NCBI RefSeq assembly: GCF_023656565.1
Contig: NZ_JAMOKG010000002.1
Location: 1,184,030-1,248,029, forward strand
Length of the DNA stretch: 64,000 nucleotides
Direction of reading: 5' to 3'
Origin: Flavobacterium tyrosinilyticum
Lineage (GTDB): Bacteria; Bacteroidota; Bacteroidia; Flavobacteriales; Flavobacteriaceae
Shown here piece after piece: positions 43,623-52,742 of this stretch. Each line of letters starts with the position of its first letter. Position 1 is the stretch's first letter. The position numbers and the translations under genes are program-made. The notes under the pieces were generated by a model. That model made no database searches. It worked only from the letters and a program-made list of their open reading frames with translations, and was not told the origin of the DNA.

Positions 43623-43677
43623 AATTAGAAATGCTGGAATAAATCGAGTTTTACGATTTGTTCCAGCATTTCTAATT
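43623..43677. terminator. Long hairpin at the end of the asparagine operon
   Basis: AATTAGAAATGCTGGAA and TTCCAGCATTTCTAATT form a perfect 17-bp stem, with AAATCG/CGATTT continuing inside. It begins 20 bp beyond the porin stop on the minus strand. It is probably a strong terminator, active in both directions. Confidence 0.72.
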
Positions 43678-43696
43678 GAGTTAATTATTTAAAATT

Positions 43697-44890
43697 TTAT
43701 AATACAACTAGAGGCGAAATTATACCAATCATAATTCTTCCAGTAGTGCTATTAGATTGCCCTAAACTTGTTTTTGAATAATCGCTGTACTCATAAAAAC
43801 GAGCAACATAAGTGGCAAAGAACTTTAAATTAAAGTTTTTAATGGGATAAAATTCTACTGTCGGAATAACGCCCCACGCGGTACGGATACGGCTAGAGCT
43901 GATATTTGGATCGGGTATATCTTTCCATGAAGCTGTGCTAACCATTCCAATTGCCGAAATTTTCCAGTTTTCATTCAATGAATATACAGTTCTCAGCCAA
44001 TGTTCGATATAATATACATTTTCTGCCGCATGATCTAAAACCGTGTCTGGAATTAAAGAAGTCACAACTCCTGTTCGATCCAGATCTTCGCTGCTCCATT
44101 TGAAATCATATTGAAAAAGCCATTTTTTGGTTCGAAACTGATTTCCTAATGCCGTATAATACATATTTACGGGGTGTCCATTTTTTGAAGCTTCCTGAAA
44201 AATACTGAAACTGTAAATCGTTTTAAATTTTCCATCTAAAAAACTACCGTTCCAGTTTCCAACATAGGCAGCAGGGAATTTTGCTTCTTCGACATTTGGC
44301 ACATTTTGATAGAGTTCAGGAAAGGTTTTGGTTCGAGAATTTAAAATCTGTGCAGAAAAAACATGATCCTTATTGAGTTCCCAGTTGAACTGAACTCCAG
44401 TTAAAAAGTTATCTGAATTATCGACAATATCATTGTACTGATAAATGTCAATTGGATTCATGTCAAACTCATAACCACCCCAGTTTGCGGTCATTTTTCC
44501 AATGGCAATACTTGTCCTGTTGGATATATTATACCCAATAAAAGCCAAGTCTGTAGAACTGCTGATATTGTCTGTAGATTGTGGTTCAGTCTCTTTAGTA
44601 TATCGGTCTCTAAACCTAAAAAATACTTTATCCTTATACACTTTCCCTTTTACTTCCAATCTAAATTGGTTCACTTCAAATTTACTGCTAGTATATTTTC
44701 CGTCTTCAATATAGCTATTAAAACCAACCTGAGTATTGAAAATTAAATCGACATTATTGAGCAAATCAACTTTGGTTGCTTTTATTAGGGGAGTTTTATG
44801 ATTGAGAACGGTATCAGTCTGTTTTTCCTGCTGTGCATAGGCACCAGCGGCCAGAAAAACACTCAAAATTATTGAAGTTAAGATACGCAT
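43697..44890 (-). CDS. Phosphate-selective-porin-like outer-membrane porin
   Basis: 397 residues with a signal peptide (TSIILSVFLAAGAYAQ). The mature barrel includes FNTQVGFNSYIEDGKYTSSKFEVNQFRLEVKGKVYKDK (shown in part: FEVNQFRLEVKG), FRFRDRYTKETEPQ, and AIGKMTANWGGYEFDMNP. The pattern is that of OprO/OprP-type porins. It is last in an operon with periplasmic asparaginase, AspD and AspT and probably passes asparagine or aspartate. Confidence 0.85.
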   Translation of the reverse strand: MRILTSIILSVFLAAGAYAQQEKQTDTVLNHKTPLIKATKVDLLNNVDLIFNTQVGFNSYIEDGKYTSSKFEVNQFRLEVKGKVYKDKVFFRFRDRYTKETEPQSTDNISSSTDLAFIGYNISNRTSIAIGKMTANWGGYEFDMNPIDIYQYNDIVDNSDNFLTGVQFNWELNKDHVFSAQILNSRTKTFPELYQNVPNVEEAKFPAAYVGNWNGSFLDGKFKTIYSFSIFQEASKNGHPVNMYYTALGNQFRTKKWLFQYDFKWSSEDLDRTGVVTSLIPDTVLDHAAENVYYIEHWLRTVYSLNENWKISAIGMVSTASWKDIPDPNISSSRIRTAWGVIPTVEFYPIKNFNLKFFATYVARFYEYSDYSKTSLGQSNSTTGRIMIGIISPLVVL

Positions 44891-44910
44891 AGTTTACAAT
44901 ATCAAATGGT

Positions 44911-45960
44911 TTAATACTCAAAGAAGTATTCTTGGAGTTTTTTACTGTCAGTAGTTTGGGTAAGTCCCAACATTAATAAAATCCTCGCTTTTTGCGGAAT
45001 TAAATCATCTGCGACTATAGTACCAAGTTTTTGATCATCGGTTTCGTCAAATAAAGTAACTCTTCCAGACGGTACTCTAGAAGCTCTTGCAACGGCAATT
45101 CCTTTTTTAACAGCGCTAGCCGCAGCATCTGAGTTTACTTTGTTTAGATTTCCGTTACCTAAACCGCCAGTTACAATTCCTTTTACTCCCGAAGCTACAT
45201 ACGCATTTATGGCAGTTGCTGGCGCATCTGCATATAATTCTACAACGGCTACTTCTGGTAAAGTGGTTAAACCTGTAATATCAAACGGAGTATTTTTATT
45301 GGCTTTTCTTACTGGAGTTTCATAAAGAGAAACTTTTCCGTCATAAACCTGTCCGATTGGACCGCTGTTTGGAGCTGTAAATGCATTTAAGTGCGTGGTA
45401 CTGGTTTTTACGGCATTCCTTCCCGTAAAAATATATTCATTAAATACTAGTAAAACACCACTGTGCGCTGCTTGTTTAGATGCTGCTAAAGTTACGGCAT
45501 CATATAAATTCTTTGGACCGTCTGCGCTTATGGCTGTTGCTGGACGCATAGAACCGGTAACGATTACGGGTTTGTCAGATCGTACTGTCAACGATAAAAA
45601 ATAAGCTGTTTCTTCCTGCGTATCGGTTCCGTGAGTGATTACGATACCATCGGCTTCATTATTTTTATAAATTTCGTTGATTCTTTTATTCAGCTTAATC
45701 CAAATCTCGACAGTCATGTCCTGACTTCCTACATTTGAAATCTGTTCTCCAGAAATTTCGGCAACTTTATCAATTCCTGGAACCGCTGCGATTAAATCTT
45801 TTATGGGCAATTGTCCCGCAGTATAAGCAGAGCGATCTGCAGATGCACCTTGTCCCGCAATTGTTCCTCCAGTTGCAAGTATCTTAATTCTAGGTAATTT
45901 TTGGGCATAAATACCTGTTACCAATAAAACGGACAATAATAAAGTAAATAAATTTTTCAT
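44911..45960 (-). CDS. ansB: Periplasmic type II L-asparaginase
   Basis: 349 residues with a signal peptide (TLLLSVLLVTGIYAQ). The asparaginase signatures are present: ILATGGTIAG with the nucleophilic T33, and ITHGTDTQEETAYFLSL with the second Thr. It also has GSMRPATAISADGPKNLYDAV. It cleaves asparagine to aspartate and ammonia in the periplasm. It precedes the porin and follows AspD with small gaps, so one operon supplies aspartate to the antiporter. Activity on glutamine cannot be judged. Confidence 0.95.
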   Translation of the reverse strand: MKNLFTLLLSVLLVTGIYAQKLPRIKILATGGTIAGQGASADRSAYTAGQLPIKDLIAAVPGIDKVAEISGEQISNVGSQDMTVEIWIKLNKRINEIYKNNEADGIVITHGTDTQEETAYFLSLTVRSDKPVIVTGSMRPATAISADGPKNLYDAVTLAASKQAAHSGVLLVFNEYIFTGRNAVKTSTTHLNAFTAPNSGPIGQVYDGKVSLYETPVRKANKNTPFDITGLTTLPEVAVVELYADAPATAINAYVASGVKGIVTGGLGNGNLNKVNSDAAASAVKKGIAVARASRVPSGRVTLFDETDDQKLGTIVADDLIPQKARILLMLGLTQTTDSKKLQEYFFEY

Positions 45961-45988
45961 AGGTTTAATATTTTAATTTAAGCTTCTA

Positions 45989-47635
45989 TTATTTTGTTGA
46001 GTTTTCCCAGCTGGTTACATATTCCAATAAAATTTTACGGATATTTTTTCCTAGAATCAGATAACTGTCCGTTGGAAGATTGGCAAGTGAAACTCTGATA
46101 CTCCATTCAGGTCCTGCGAAACCGCCACCGTTTAAAAGTACGATTGCTGTTTTTTCTGCCAAACGGAATAAGACATCAACAGGTTCAAAATTTGTTTTTA
46201 GCCAATTGGCAAAATCATCCCCGTGAAAGTGTTTTGCCGCTACCATAATATCTATTTCAGAATAATATCCGGCACGCATCGGATCTTCTAGAATAGGAAC
46301 TTCTAATCCTTCCCATAGCAGACTTAAACGTTTATGAATGATAGATTGTGTAAGTGTTTTGTAAACATCCTGAGTATCTAATAAACAGAATGCAGAAAAA
46401 AGCATCATCTGAAATTGCTGAGGTAACGATAATCCTGCTGTGTGGTTTAAGGCAACTTGTCGGCTATCAGCTACAAGTCTGTCAATAAATTTGATTTTTT
46501 CTGGCTCTAATGTCAGAGAAGAATAACGATCGTGCAGTTCTTTTTTAAGATCCGGACTTAAATTGGCAATTTTTTTATCGAAAATATTGTCCTGATGAAT
46601 GGCAATTGTTCCAAGTCTCCAGCCTGTACAGCCAAAATATTTTGAGAATGAATATACTGTGATGGTATTTTGTGGAATAATAGCCATTAATGATCTAAAA
46701 TTATTAACGAAAGTTCCATAAACATCATCAGTAATAACCATTAAACCAGGATTATGATTTTTTACGATATCAGCAATATAATTTAATGTTTCAGTGCTCA
46801 TTGCAGAAGATGGCGGATTACTTGGGTTTACCACAAAAGCCACTTTAACTGCTGGATCTTTAAGCTTATCTAATTCAGAATTTGGATATTGCCAAGTATG
46901 GAATCCATTTTCTCCAACGCCGCTTGCTTCTACGTAAACGACATCAAATTTGTATCGTTCTAATTCAGGAATTTCGATGTAAGGTGTAAAAGTAGGCGTA
47001 AGCAAGGCTATTTTATCGCCACGTTCGGTAAGGTGGTTTTGCATGAGCGAATCAAAAATATAACACATTGCAGCAGTTCCGCCTTCAACAGCAAAAATAT
47101 CATACTTGCCCTTGTCATTTCCTGCACCGCACATTTCCTGTACCAAATAATCATGAACAATAATTTCTATCTGACTTAGCATACGATCTGGGACAGGATA
47201 GTTAAATCCGATTACAGCTTCAATCCATTCACGAATCCAGGCATCACCATCAAAATCGTGTTTGTCTACACCATAATGATAGGTTTTTTCTAAAAGTGCA
47301 GCAGCAGGAGTGTCTTTATGTTTCAATAAAAAAGCTTCAAAACGAGAAGCCACTCCGCTTTTGTTTTGTACAATTCCTGCGAGAATGCCTTGTTCTTCCA
47401 TAACATTACGGCATTCTTCTAATGCAAATTGTCCGAAAAGGAAAAAAGCTTCTCTAGGAACAGTAGCAATCCAGTTTGGATTTCCTCTTCCAGCGTTAAG
47501 TGTTATCGCCGTAGATTTAAGCGCGCTTTCATCTGCCAAATGAATTAATTCATTTTTAATTTCAAATGGGCTGAGGGTCTGAAGTGTTTTTTCTACCTCT
47601 CTTGATGTTTTTATTTTTGAAATATCAATTGCCAT
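45989..47635 (-). CDS. aspD: Aspartate 4-decarboxylase (bifunctional aminotransferase type)
   Basis: 548 residues, the length expected for the large bifunctional enzyme. Fold type I PLP features are present: FVVNPSNPPSSAMS, VITDDVYGTF, and the Schiff-base Lys in VYSFSKYFGCTGWRLG. It converts aspartate to alanine and CO2, with side aminotransferase activity. The AspT antiporter is directly upstream (35 bp), which fixes the pathway: aspartate in, decarboxylated, alanine out. The consumed proton yields proton-motive force. Cytoplasmic. Confidence 0.95.
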   Translation of the reverse strand: MAIDISKIKTSREVEKTLQTLSPFEIKNELIHLADESALKSTAITLNAGRGNPNWIATVPREAFFLFGQFALEECRNVMEEQGILAGIVQNKSGVASRFEAFLLKHKDTPAAALLEKTYHYGVDKHDFDGDAWIREWIEAVIGFNYPVPDRMLSQIEIIVHDYLVQEMCGAGNDKGKYDIFAVEGGTAAMCYIFDSLMQNHLTERGDKIALLTPTFTPYIEIPELERYKFDVVYVEASGVGENGFHTWQYPNSELDKLKDPAVKVAFVVNPSNPPSSAMSTETLNYIADIVKNHNPGLMVITDDVYGTFVNNFRSLMAIIPQNTITVYSFSKYFGCTGWRLGTIAIHQDNIFDKKIANLSPDLKKELHDRYSSLTLEPEKIKFIDRLVADSRQVALNHTAGLSLPQQFQMMLFSAFCLLDTQDVYKTLTQSIIHKRLSLLWEGLEVPILEDPMRAGYYSEIDIMVAAKHFHGDDFANWLKTNFEPVDVLFRLAEKTAIVLLNGGGFAGPEWSIRVSLANLPTDSYLILGKNIRKILLEYVTSWENSTK

Positions 47636-47670
47636 GACTAAAATGTTTAGAGATTATATAAAAAATTCGA

Positions 47671-49365
47671 CTAACTCATGATTAAAATAATGACGACGCC
47701 CCATATAATGAGTAGCGTATTACCAACGGCATAGGTCACGGTATAACCCAATGCAGGGGTTTTGCTTTTTACGGCATCTTGCAGAGCTCCAAGGGCGGCA
47801 GTAGTTGTTCTTGCCCCAGCAGCACATCCTAAAGTAATGATAGGATGGAATTTGAAAATGTATCTTCCTATAAGAAGTCCGAGGATTAACGGAATGGCTG
47901 TTGCTGCAGCACCCGCAATGAAAAGCCCCCAGCCAGCTTCTTGAAAACCGACAATAAAACTTGGACCCGCTGTAATACCCACTACAGCGATAAATATGTT
48001 TAATCCAACATTATTCATGATCCATAATGCAGGCTCTGGAATTCGCCCAAAAGTAGGATGCTGACCTCTTAGCCATCCGAAGAAAAGTCCAGATATTAAG
48101 GCACCGCCACTTGTACTAAGGCTTATTGGCACTCCGCCAACTTTAACGGTTAATGCTCCAAGTAATCCTCCCAGTACTATTCCTAAACCAACAAAAGCCA
48201 TATCGGTAGAATTTGTAGGGCGGTCTGGATAGCCAATATGTGTCGCAACTTGATCTACGTCTCGTTTAATTCCAATTAGTTCGATCATATCTCCTTTTTG
48301 AAGAACAGTATTGGGTAATATGGGCATCTGGATTCCAGCTCTTTTTAAAGATCTCACGACAACGCCATGCATGTATTTTAAATGACGTAAATCGGCAAGG
48401 GTTTTATTTATTACTTCTTTCTTTACAACGAGTACACTTAATACTTCTACTGGAAAATTTAGAAGTTCGATATCTAACACCTCTTTTTCATTTACAGCAA
48501 CGTAATTCATCATGTATTCTCTTCTTCCGCCGAGTGCAACAACATCATTTTCTTGAATTACAAATTCTGGAGAAGCGTCTATAATTTCTTTTCCTCTTCG
48601 GATGCGCTGTATAAACAAACGTCTTTTATTTCTTTCCAATTCATTTTCAACTTCTGCCACTGTTTTGTTATTAGCATAAGAGTTTGAAGAGATTTGATAC
48701 GCATTATATATAACACGATCATAAGCAGAGGCAATACTTGGATCATCGCCAATGGCATCTCCTCCAAGCTGAATCTCGAGTTCTTTTGCTTTTTCGACTA
48801 AATTACCGCCTAATAACTTTGGACCAATAGAAGCCAATAGCCAAGCAGATCCTGCAGTTCCGAAAATATAAGTTACAGCGTATGCAACTGGAATTTTGTT
48901 GATTAATGCTGCTTTTTGATCAGCAGGAATACTAAGCTGATTGATAGTGTCAGACGCGACACCAATTACCGCAGATATGGTTTGAGAGCCTGCAAGCATT
49001 CCAGAGGTTAATCCCATGTCGTAGCCCATAATTTTCCCTATTAGATACGGACAGATCAAACATAAAACGCACACTATAGCCGCATAAAACATTTGAGGCA
49101 ATCCATCTTTTTTTAATCCTCCAAAGAATTGGGGTCCGACACTGTATCCAACAGCGAAAAGAAACATTAGAAAAAATACAGATTTAACGTTGGGAGAAAT
49201 GACAATGTCCAATTGCCCGACTAAGACTCCCACAAGTAAAACACTGGTAACAGTTCCTAAGGAAAAGCTTCCAACTTTAAATTTTCCGATAAAATAACCT
49301 AGTGATAGCGTGAGAAAAATGGCCAGTTCGGGATAATCTTTTAATGTAGTAATAATCCAATCCAT
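47671..49365 (-). CDS. aspT: Aspartate:alanine antiporter (AspT/AAE family)
   Basis: 564 residues with two blocks of membrane helices (1-190 and about 380-564) around two cytoplasmic RCK_C-type domains (for example [28 protein letters not shown]). The hydrophobic motif [16 protein letters not shown] near 520 and [14 protein letters not shown] near 123 are typical of the AAE transporters. It imports aspartate and exports alanine electrogenically, paired with AspD. It is the first gene of the operon; the promoter must lie in 49366-49700. Confidence 0.94.
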   Translation of the reverse strand: MDWIITTLKDYPELAIFLTLSLGYFIGKFKVGSFSLGTVTSVLLVGVLVGQLDIVISPNVKSVFFLMFLFAVGYSVGPQFFGGLKKDGLPQMFYAAIVCVLCLICPYLIGKIMGYDMGLTSGMLAGSQTISAVIGVASDTINQLSIPADQKAALINKIPVAYAVTYIFGTAGSAWLLASIGPKLLGGNLVEKAKELEIQLGGDAIGDDPSIASAYDRVIYNAYQISSNSYANNKTVAEVENELERNKRRLFIQRIRRGKEIIDASPEFVIQENDVVALGGRREYMMNYVAVNEKEVLDIELLNFPVEVLSVLVVKKEVINKTLADLRHLKYMHGVVVRSLKRAGIQMPILPNTVLQKGDMIELIGIKRDVDQVATHIGYPDRPTNSTDMAFVGLGIVLGGLLGALTVKVGGVPISLSTSGGALISGLFFGWLRGQHPTFGRIPEPALWIMNNVGLNIFIAVVGITAGPSFIVGFQEAGWGLFIAGAAATAIPLILGLLIGRYIFKFHPIITLGCAAGARTTTAALGALQDAVKSKTPALGYTVTYAVGNTLLIIWGVVIILIMS

Positions 49366-49903
49366 AATTATTTGTTTTTAGTTTAGATATATCAATAATT
49401 GATTATGAAAATCGAGGAGCAGGAAAAAGATATGGGGAGAGGCGTTTAGGAAGGAATTTTTTAAGCCATTCAAAAATATGTCATAAAGTGAGAATAATTG
49501 CATAAAATGACAGGTAGAGATGTTCCAAATTATAATTTGAAACAAGAAAACTTGCAACTTAACATTTTGATAATTAAGATTTTTGTTTGAATTGTCTTTG
49601 TTTTTTTAGAAATTTAAACAAATCTCACTTAAGCTTGAAAAAATATAATAAGGTGAAAATTTATAAATCAAGCAGCGTTTTAAGAATTAAATTTTAAGAA
49701 AGGTTTATTTAGAAAATTTATATTCTCGTTGCATATTATAATTTGCAACCAGTTTAGAAAAAACGGCTCTCTTATTAGCTGTAATTTAGGTTATCAAAAA
49801 AGTTTCTCATTCTGGAATTCTTTGAGAAGTAAAAAACGCTATTTCTTACTGCACTTTTTTGCCAAGATTTTAAACAAACCATATTTAATTAAAATTTAAA
49901 ACC
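49366..49903. promoter_or_regulatory. Divergent promoter region with two related palindromes
   Basis: CAAATTATAATTTG at 49526-49539 is a perfect 14-bp palindrome. A half-site match recurs near 49734 (CATATTATAATTTGCAAC). Both share ATTATAATTTG followed by AAC within a few bases and may be operators for aspT (left) or the sulfatase (right). No coding sequence is visible. Confidence 0.5.
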
Positions 49904-51523
49904 ATGAAAAAAAATGCCTTAAAATTAATTTTTGCAGGTCTGTTATGTTGCACTGTGATGGGAAGCATAAACGGACAAACCAAAAAGAAGCCTAATATTA
50001 TTATGGTAATTTCTGATGATACTGGCTGGGGAGATTTAGGAGTGTACGGCGGAGGAGTTGGACGCGGAATGCCTACGCCTAATCTGGACAAAATGGCTAA
50101 AGAAGGAATGCAGTTTTGGTCTTTTTACGGACAGCCAAGTTGTACACCAGGAAGAGCTGCGATGCTAACAGGGCGTATTCCGAATCGAAGCGGTATGACT
50201 ACCGTTGCTTTTCAGGGACAAGGAGGCGGATTGCCCAAAGAAGAATGGACTCTAGCTTCGGTGCTTAAAAAAGCCAATTATAAAACCTACTTTTCTGGAA
50301 AATGGCACCTTGGAGAAGCAGACTATTCGATGCCGATTGCTCATGGTTTTGATAAAATGCAGAATGTAGTGCTTTACCATTTGAATGCTTATACTTATGC
50401 TTTCCAGTCTTGGAATCCGGAGATGTCTTCAGAGATGCTAGAACTTTTCAAAAAAGTGACTACAGGTGTACTTGAAGGTGAAGCAGGTGGAAAAGCCCGC
50501 GAGGTAAGTAAAGTAACCGAAGAGAATATTGCTGAGCTGGATATGATGATGGTAGAAAATAACTTAAAGCAGCTTGATGAATATGGAAAAAGCAAAGATC
50601 CGTTTTTTATGTGCATCAATTTTGCTAAAAACCATCAGCCAAACCTTCCTTCAAAACAATTTGTTGGCAAATCTCCAGGTAAAAGCAAATATTCAGATGC
50701 TGTTGTAGAAATGGATTACAATGTAGGGCGTATCATGGATAAGATTCGTTCTTTGGGTATTGCCGAAAATACTATTGTTATTTACACAGTAGATAATGGT
50801 GCTTGGCAAGATGTGCATCCTGATTCGGGATATACTCCTTTTAGAGGCACTAAAGGAACAGACAGAGAAGGTGGTAGTCGTGTACCTGCAATTGCTTGGT
50901 GGCCAGGACAAATTGAAGCAGGAAGCCAAAGCCATGATATTGTAGGTGGGCTTGATCTTATGGCGACATTTGCCAGCCTTGCTGGAGTAGAACTTCCTAA
51001 AAAAGACAGAGCTGGTGCCGATATGGTTTTTGATAGTTATGATATGTCAAACGTGTTGTTTAAAAAAGGAACGCCACTTCGTGATAGATGGTTCTATTTT
51101 ACAGAAGCCGAATTATCGCCAGGTGCTGTACGAATCGGAAAATTCAAAGCAGTATTTAATACCCGAGGAGATAATGGTGCTATTGCCGGAAGTGACGCAC
51201 CTGGACAACAGCTTGGTTGGCGAGGAGATGAAACCTATGTAGCGACAGTCCCTGCTATTTATAACTTGTGGCAAGATCCCCAAGAACGTTATGATTTGTT
51301 TATGAACAGCTGGACAGAGAAAACATGGACTGCAATAATTTTTAATCAAGCTATTGCTGATCTGATGAAAACGTATGCTCAGATTCCTCCAAGAGCACCT
51401 CAGAGCGAAACTTTTACGGGTGAAATGCAGATTGAACGATATAGAACTATCGAACAAGTGAAAAAAATGATGAATGAAAAGAAAGTTAATCTTCCTCCTT
51501 TAAGCGTAGACCCTAAGCAATAA
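49904..51523 (+). CDS. Sulfatase (arylsulfatase family)
   Basis: 539 residues with a signal peptide (FAGLLCCTVMGSINGQ). Metal-binding VISDDTGWGDLG near 36, and the modified-residue motif C80-T-P-G-R84 in PSCTPGRAAMLTGR, where the Cys would be converted to formylglycine; further on FSGKWHLGE and YTVDNGAW. It hydrolyses a sulfate ester outside the cytoplasm. No formylglycine-generating enzyme gene is in the window. A terminator separates it from the LLM oxidoreductase. Substrate unknown. Confidence 0.94.
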   Translation: MKKNALKLIFAGLLCCTVMGSINGQTKKKPNIIMVISDDTGWGDLGVYGGGVGRGMPTPNLDKMAKEGMQFWSFYGQPSCTPGRAAMLTGRIPNRSGMTTVAFQGQGGGLPKEEWTLASVLKKANYKTYFSGKWHLGEADYSMPIAHGFDKMQNVVLYHLNAYTYAFQSWNPEMSSEMLELFKKVTTGVLEGEAGGKAREVSKVTEENIAELDMMMVENNLKQLDEYGKSKDPFFMCINFAKNHQPNLPSKQFVGKSPGKSKYSDAVVEMDYNVGRIMDKIRSLGIAENTIVIYTVDNGAWQDVHPDSGYTPFRGTKGTDREGGSRVPAIAWWPGQIEAGSQSHDIVGGLDLMATFASLAGVELPKKDRAGADMVFDSYDMSNVLFKKGTPLRDRWFYFTEAELSPGAVRIGKFKAVFNTRGDNGAIAGSDAPGQQLGWRGDETYVATVPAIYNLWQDPQERYDLFMNSWTEKTWTAIIFNQAIADLMKTYAQIPPRAPQSETFTGEMQIERYRTIEQVKKMMNEKKVNLPPLSVDPKQ

Positions 51524-51566
51524 TTAGAAGGCAAAATTATCTGCTCTGATAATTTTATAGATAAGC

Positions 51567-51610
51567 AAAACCATGTACTTTTCAAGAAAAGACATGGTTT
51601 TCTTTTTCTT
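51567..51610 (+). terminator. Terminator after the sulfatase
   Basis: AAAACCATGT and ACATGGTTTT form a 10-bp stem with a 15-nt A-rich loop and a T-rich tail. It starts 44 bp after the stop codon. Confidence 0.8.
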
Positions 51611-51654
51611 ATTAGTTATCCGTATATTTGAGAGAATAAAAAAATAAAGCCATT

Positions 51655-52677
51655 ATGAAGAAAATAGGATTTTTATCATTTGGGCATTGGGCTAATCATC
51701 CGTCATATAAAACTCGTACAGCAGCAGATACCTTGTTGCAATCCATCGATTTAGCAGTGGCTGCTGAAGAAATAGGTATAGATGGTGCTTATTTTCGAGT
51801 ACATCATTTTGCGCAGCAATTGGCATCGCCTTTTCCTTTGCTTGCGGCAGTAGGAGCGAAAACAAGTAAAATTGAGATCGGAACTGGCGTAATCGATATG
51901 CGTTATGAAAACCCATTGTACATGGTAGAAGATGCTGGATCTGCCGATTTAATATCGGAAGGTCGTTTGCAGTTAGGAATTAGTAGAGGATCACCAGAAC
52001 AAGTTATTGACGGTTGGAGTTACTTTGGCTACGAACCTGAACAAGGAGAAACTGATGCCGATATGGGCCGTAAAAAAGCGCTGGAATTTTTGGATAAACT
52101 TAAAGGAGAAGGATTTGCAGAACCAAATCCGTACCCAATGTTTCCAAATCCGCCTGGATTATTGCGCATTGAACCGCATTCTGAAGGATTAAGAGAAAGA
52201 ATCTGGTGGGGAGCTGCGTCGAATGCAACCGCTATTTGGGCTGCCGAAAACGGAATGCATCTTCAGAGTTCTACACTTAAGTACGATGAAAACGGAAAAC
52301 CTTTTCATGTGCAGCAAGCCGAACAGATAAGATTGTATAAAGAAGCCTGGAAAAATGCAGGCCATCAGCGTGAAGCAAGAGTTTCGGTAAGTCGTTCGAT
52401 ATTTGCTTTGGTCAATGAGCAGGATCGATATTATTTTGGCGGACAAGCCAAAGGCAATGATAGTTTTGGTTATATCGAGCAAGACAAGAGAGCCATCTTT
52501 GGTAAAAGCTATGCAGCAGAACCCGATAAATTAATTGAAGAACTTGCTCAAGATGAAGCTATTCAAGAAGCGGATACTTTATTGCTAACTATACCGAATA
52601 CCATAGGTGTAGATTACAATATTCATATTTTGTCTTCTATTTTAGAACACGTTGCACCTGCATTGGGCTGGCGATAA
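51655..52677 (+). CDS. LLM class flavin-dependent oxidoreductase
   Basis: 340 residues of the luciferase-like monooxygenase fold. Recognisable parts are the opening KKIGFLSFGHW, DGAYFRVHHFAQQLASPFPLLAAVG near 50, IEIGTGVIDMRYENPLYMVEDAGSADLISEGRL given in part (DMRYENPLYMVED), GISRGSP and RIWWGAASNATA. It uses FMNH2 and O2 or F420-like flavins to oxidise small molecules. It lies after the sulfatase but with its own terminator-bounded unit. Substrate unknown. Confidence 0.92.
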   Translation: MKKIGFLSFGHWANHPSYKTRTAADTLLQSIDLAVAAEEIGIDGAYFRVHHFAQQLASPFPLLAAVGAKTSKIEIGTGVIDMRYENPLYMVEDAGSADLISEGRLQLGISRGSPEQVIDGWSYFGYEPEQGETDADMGRKKALEFLDKLKGEGFAEPNPYPMFPNPPGLLRIEPHSEGLRERIWWGAASNATAIWAAENGMHLQSSTLKYDENGKPFHVQQAEQIRLYKEAWKNAGHQREARVSVSRSIFALVNEQDRYYFGGQAKGNDSFGYIEQDKRAIFGKSYAAEPDKLIEELAQDEAIQEADTLLLTIPNTIGVDYNIHILSSILEHVAPALGWR

Positions 52678-52699
52678 GTTTTGATAAAAAGAATGATAA

Positions 52700-52728
52700 A
52701 GGCCCTCTGCTTACAGAGGGCTTTTTTA
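52700..52728 (+). terminator. Rho-independent terminator
   Basis: GCCCTCTG and CAGAGGGC form an 8-bp stem with loop CTTA, followed by six T, 25 bp after the LLM stop codon. Confidence 0.9.
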
Positions 52729-52742
52729 TGAAATAATAGTGT

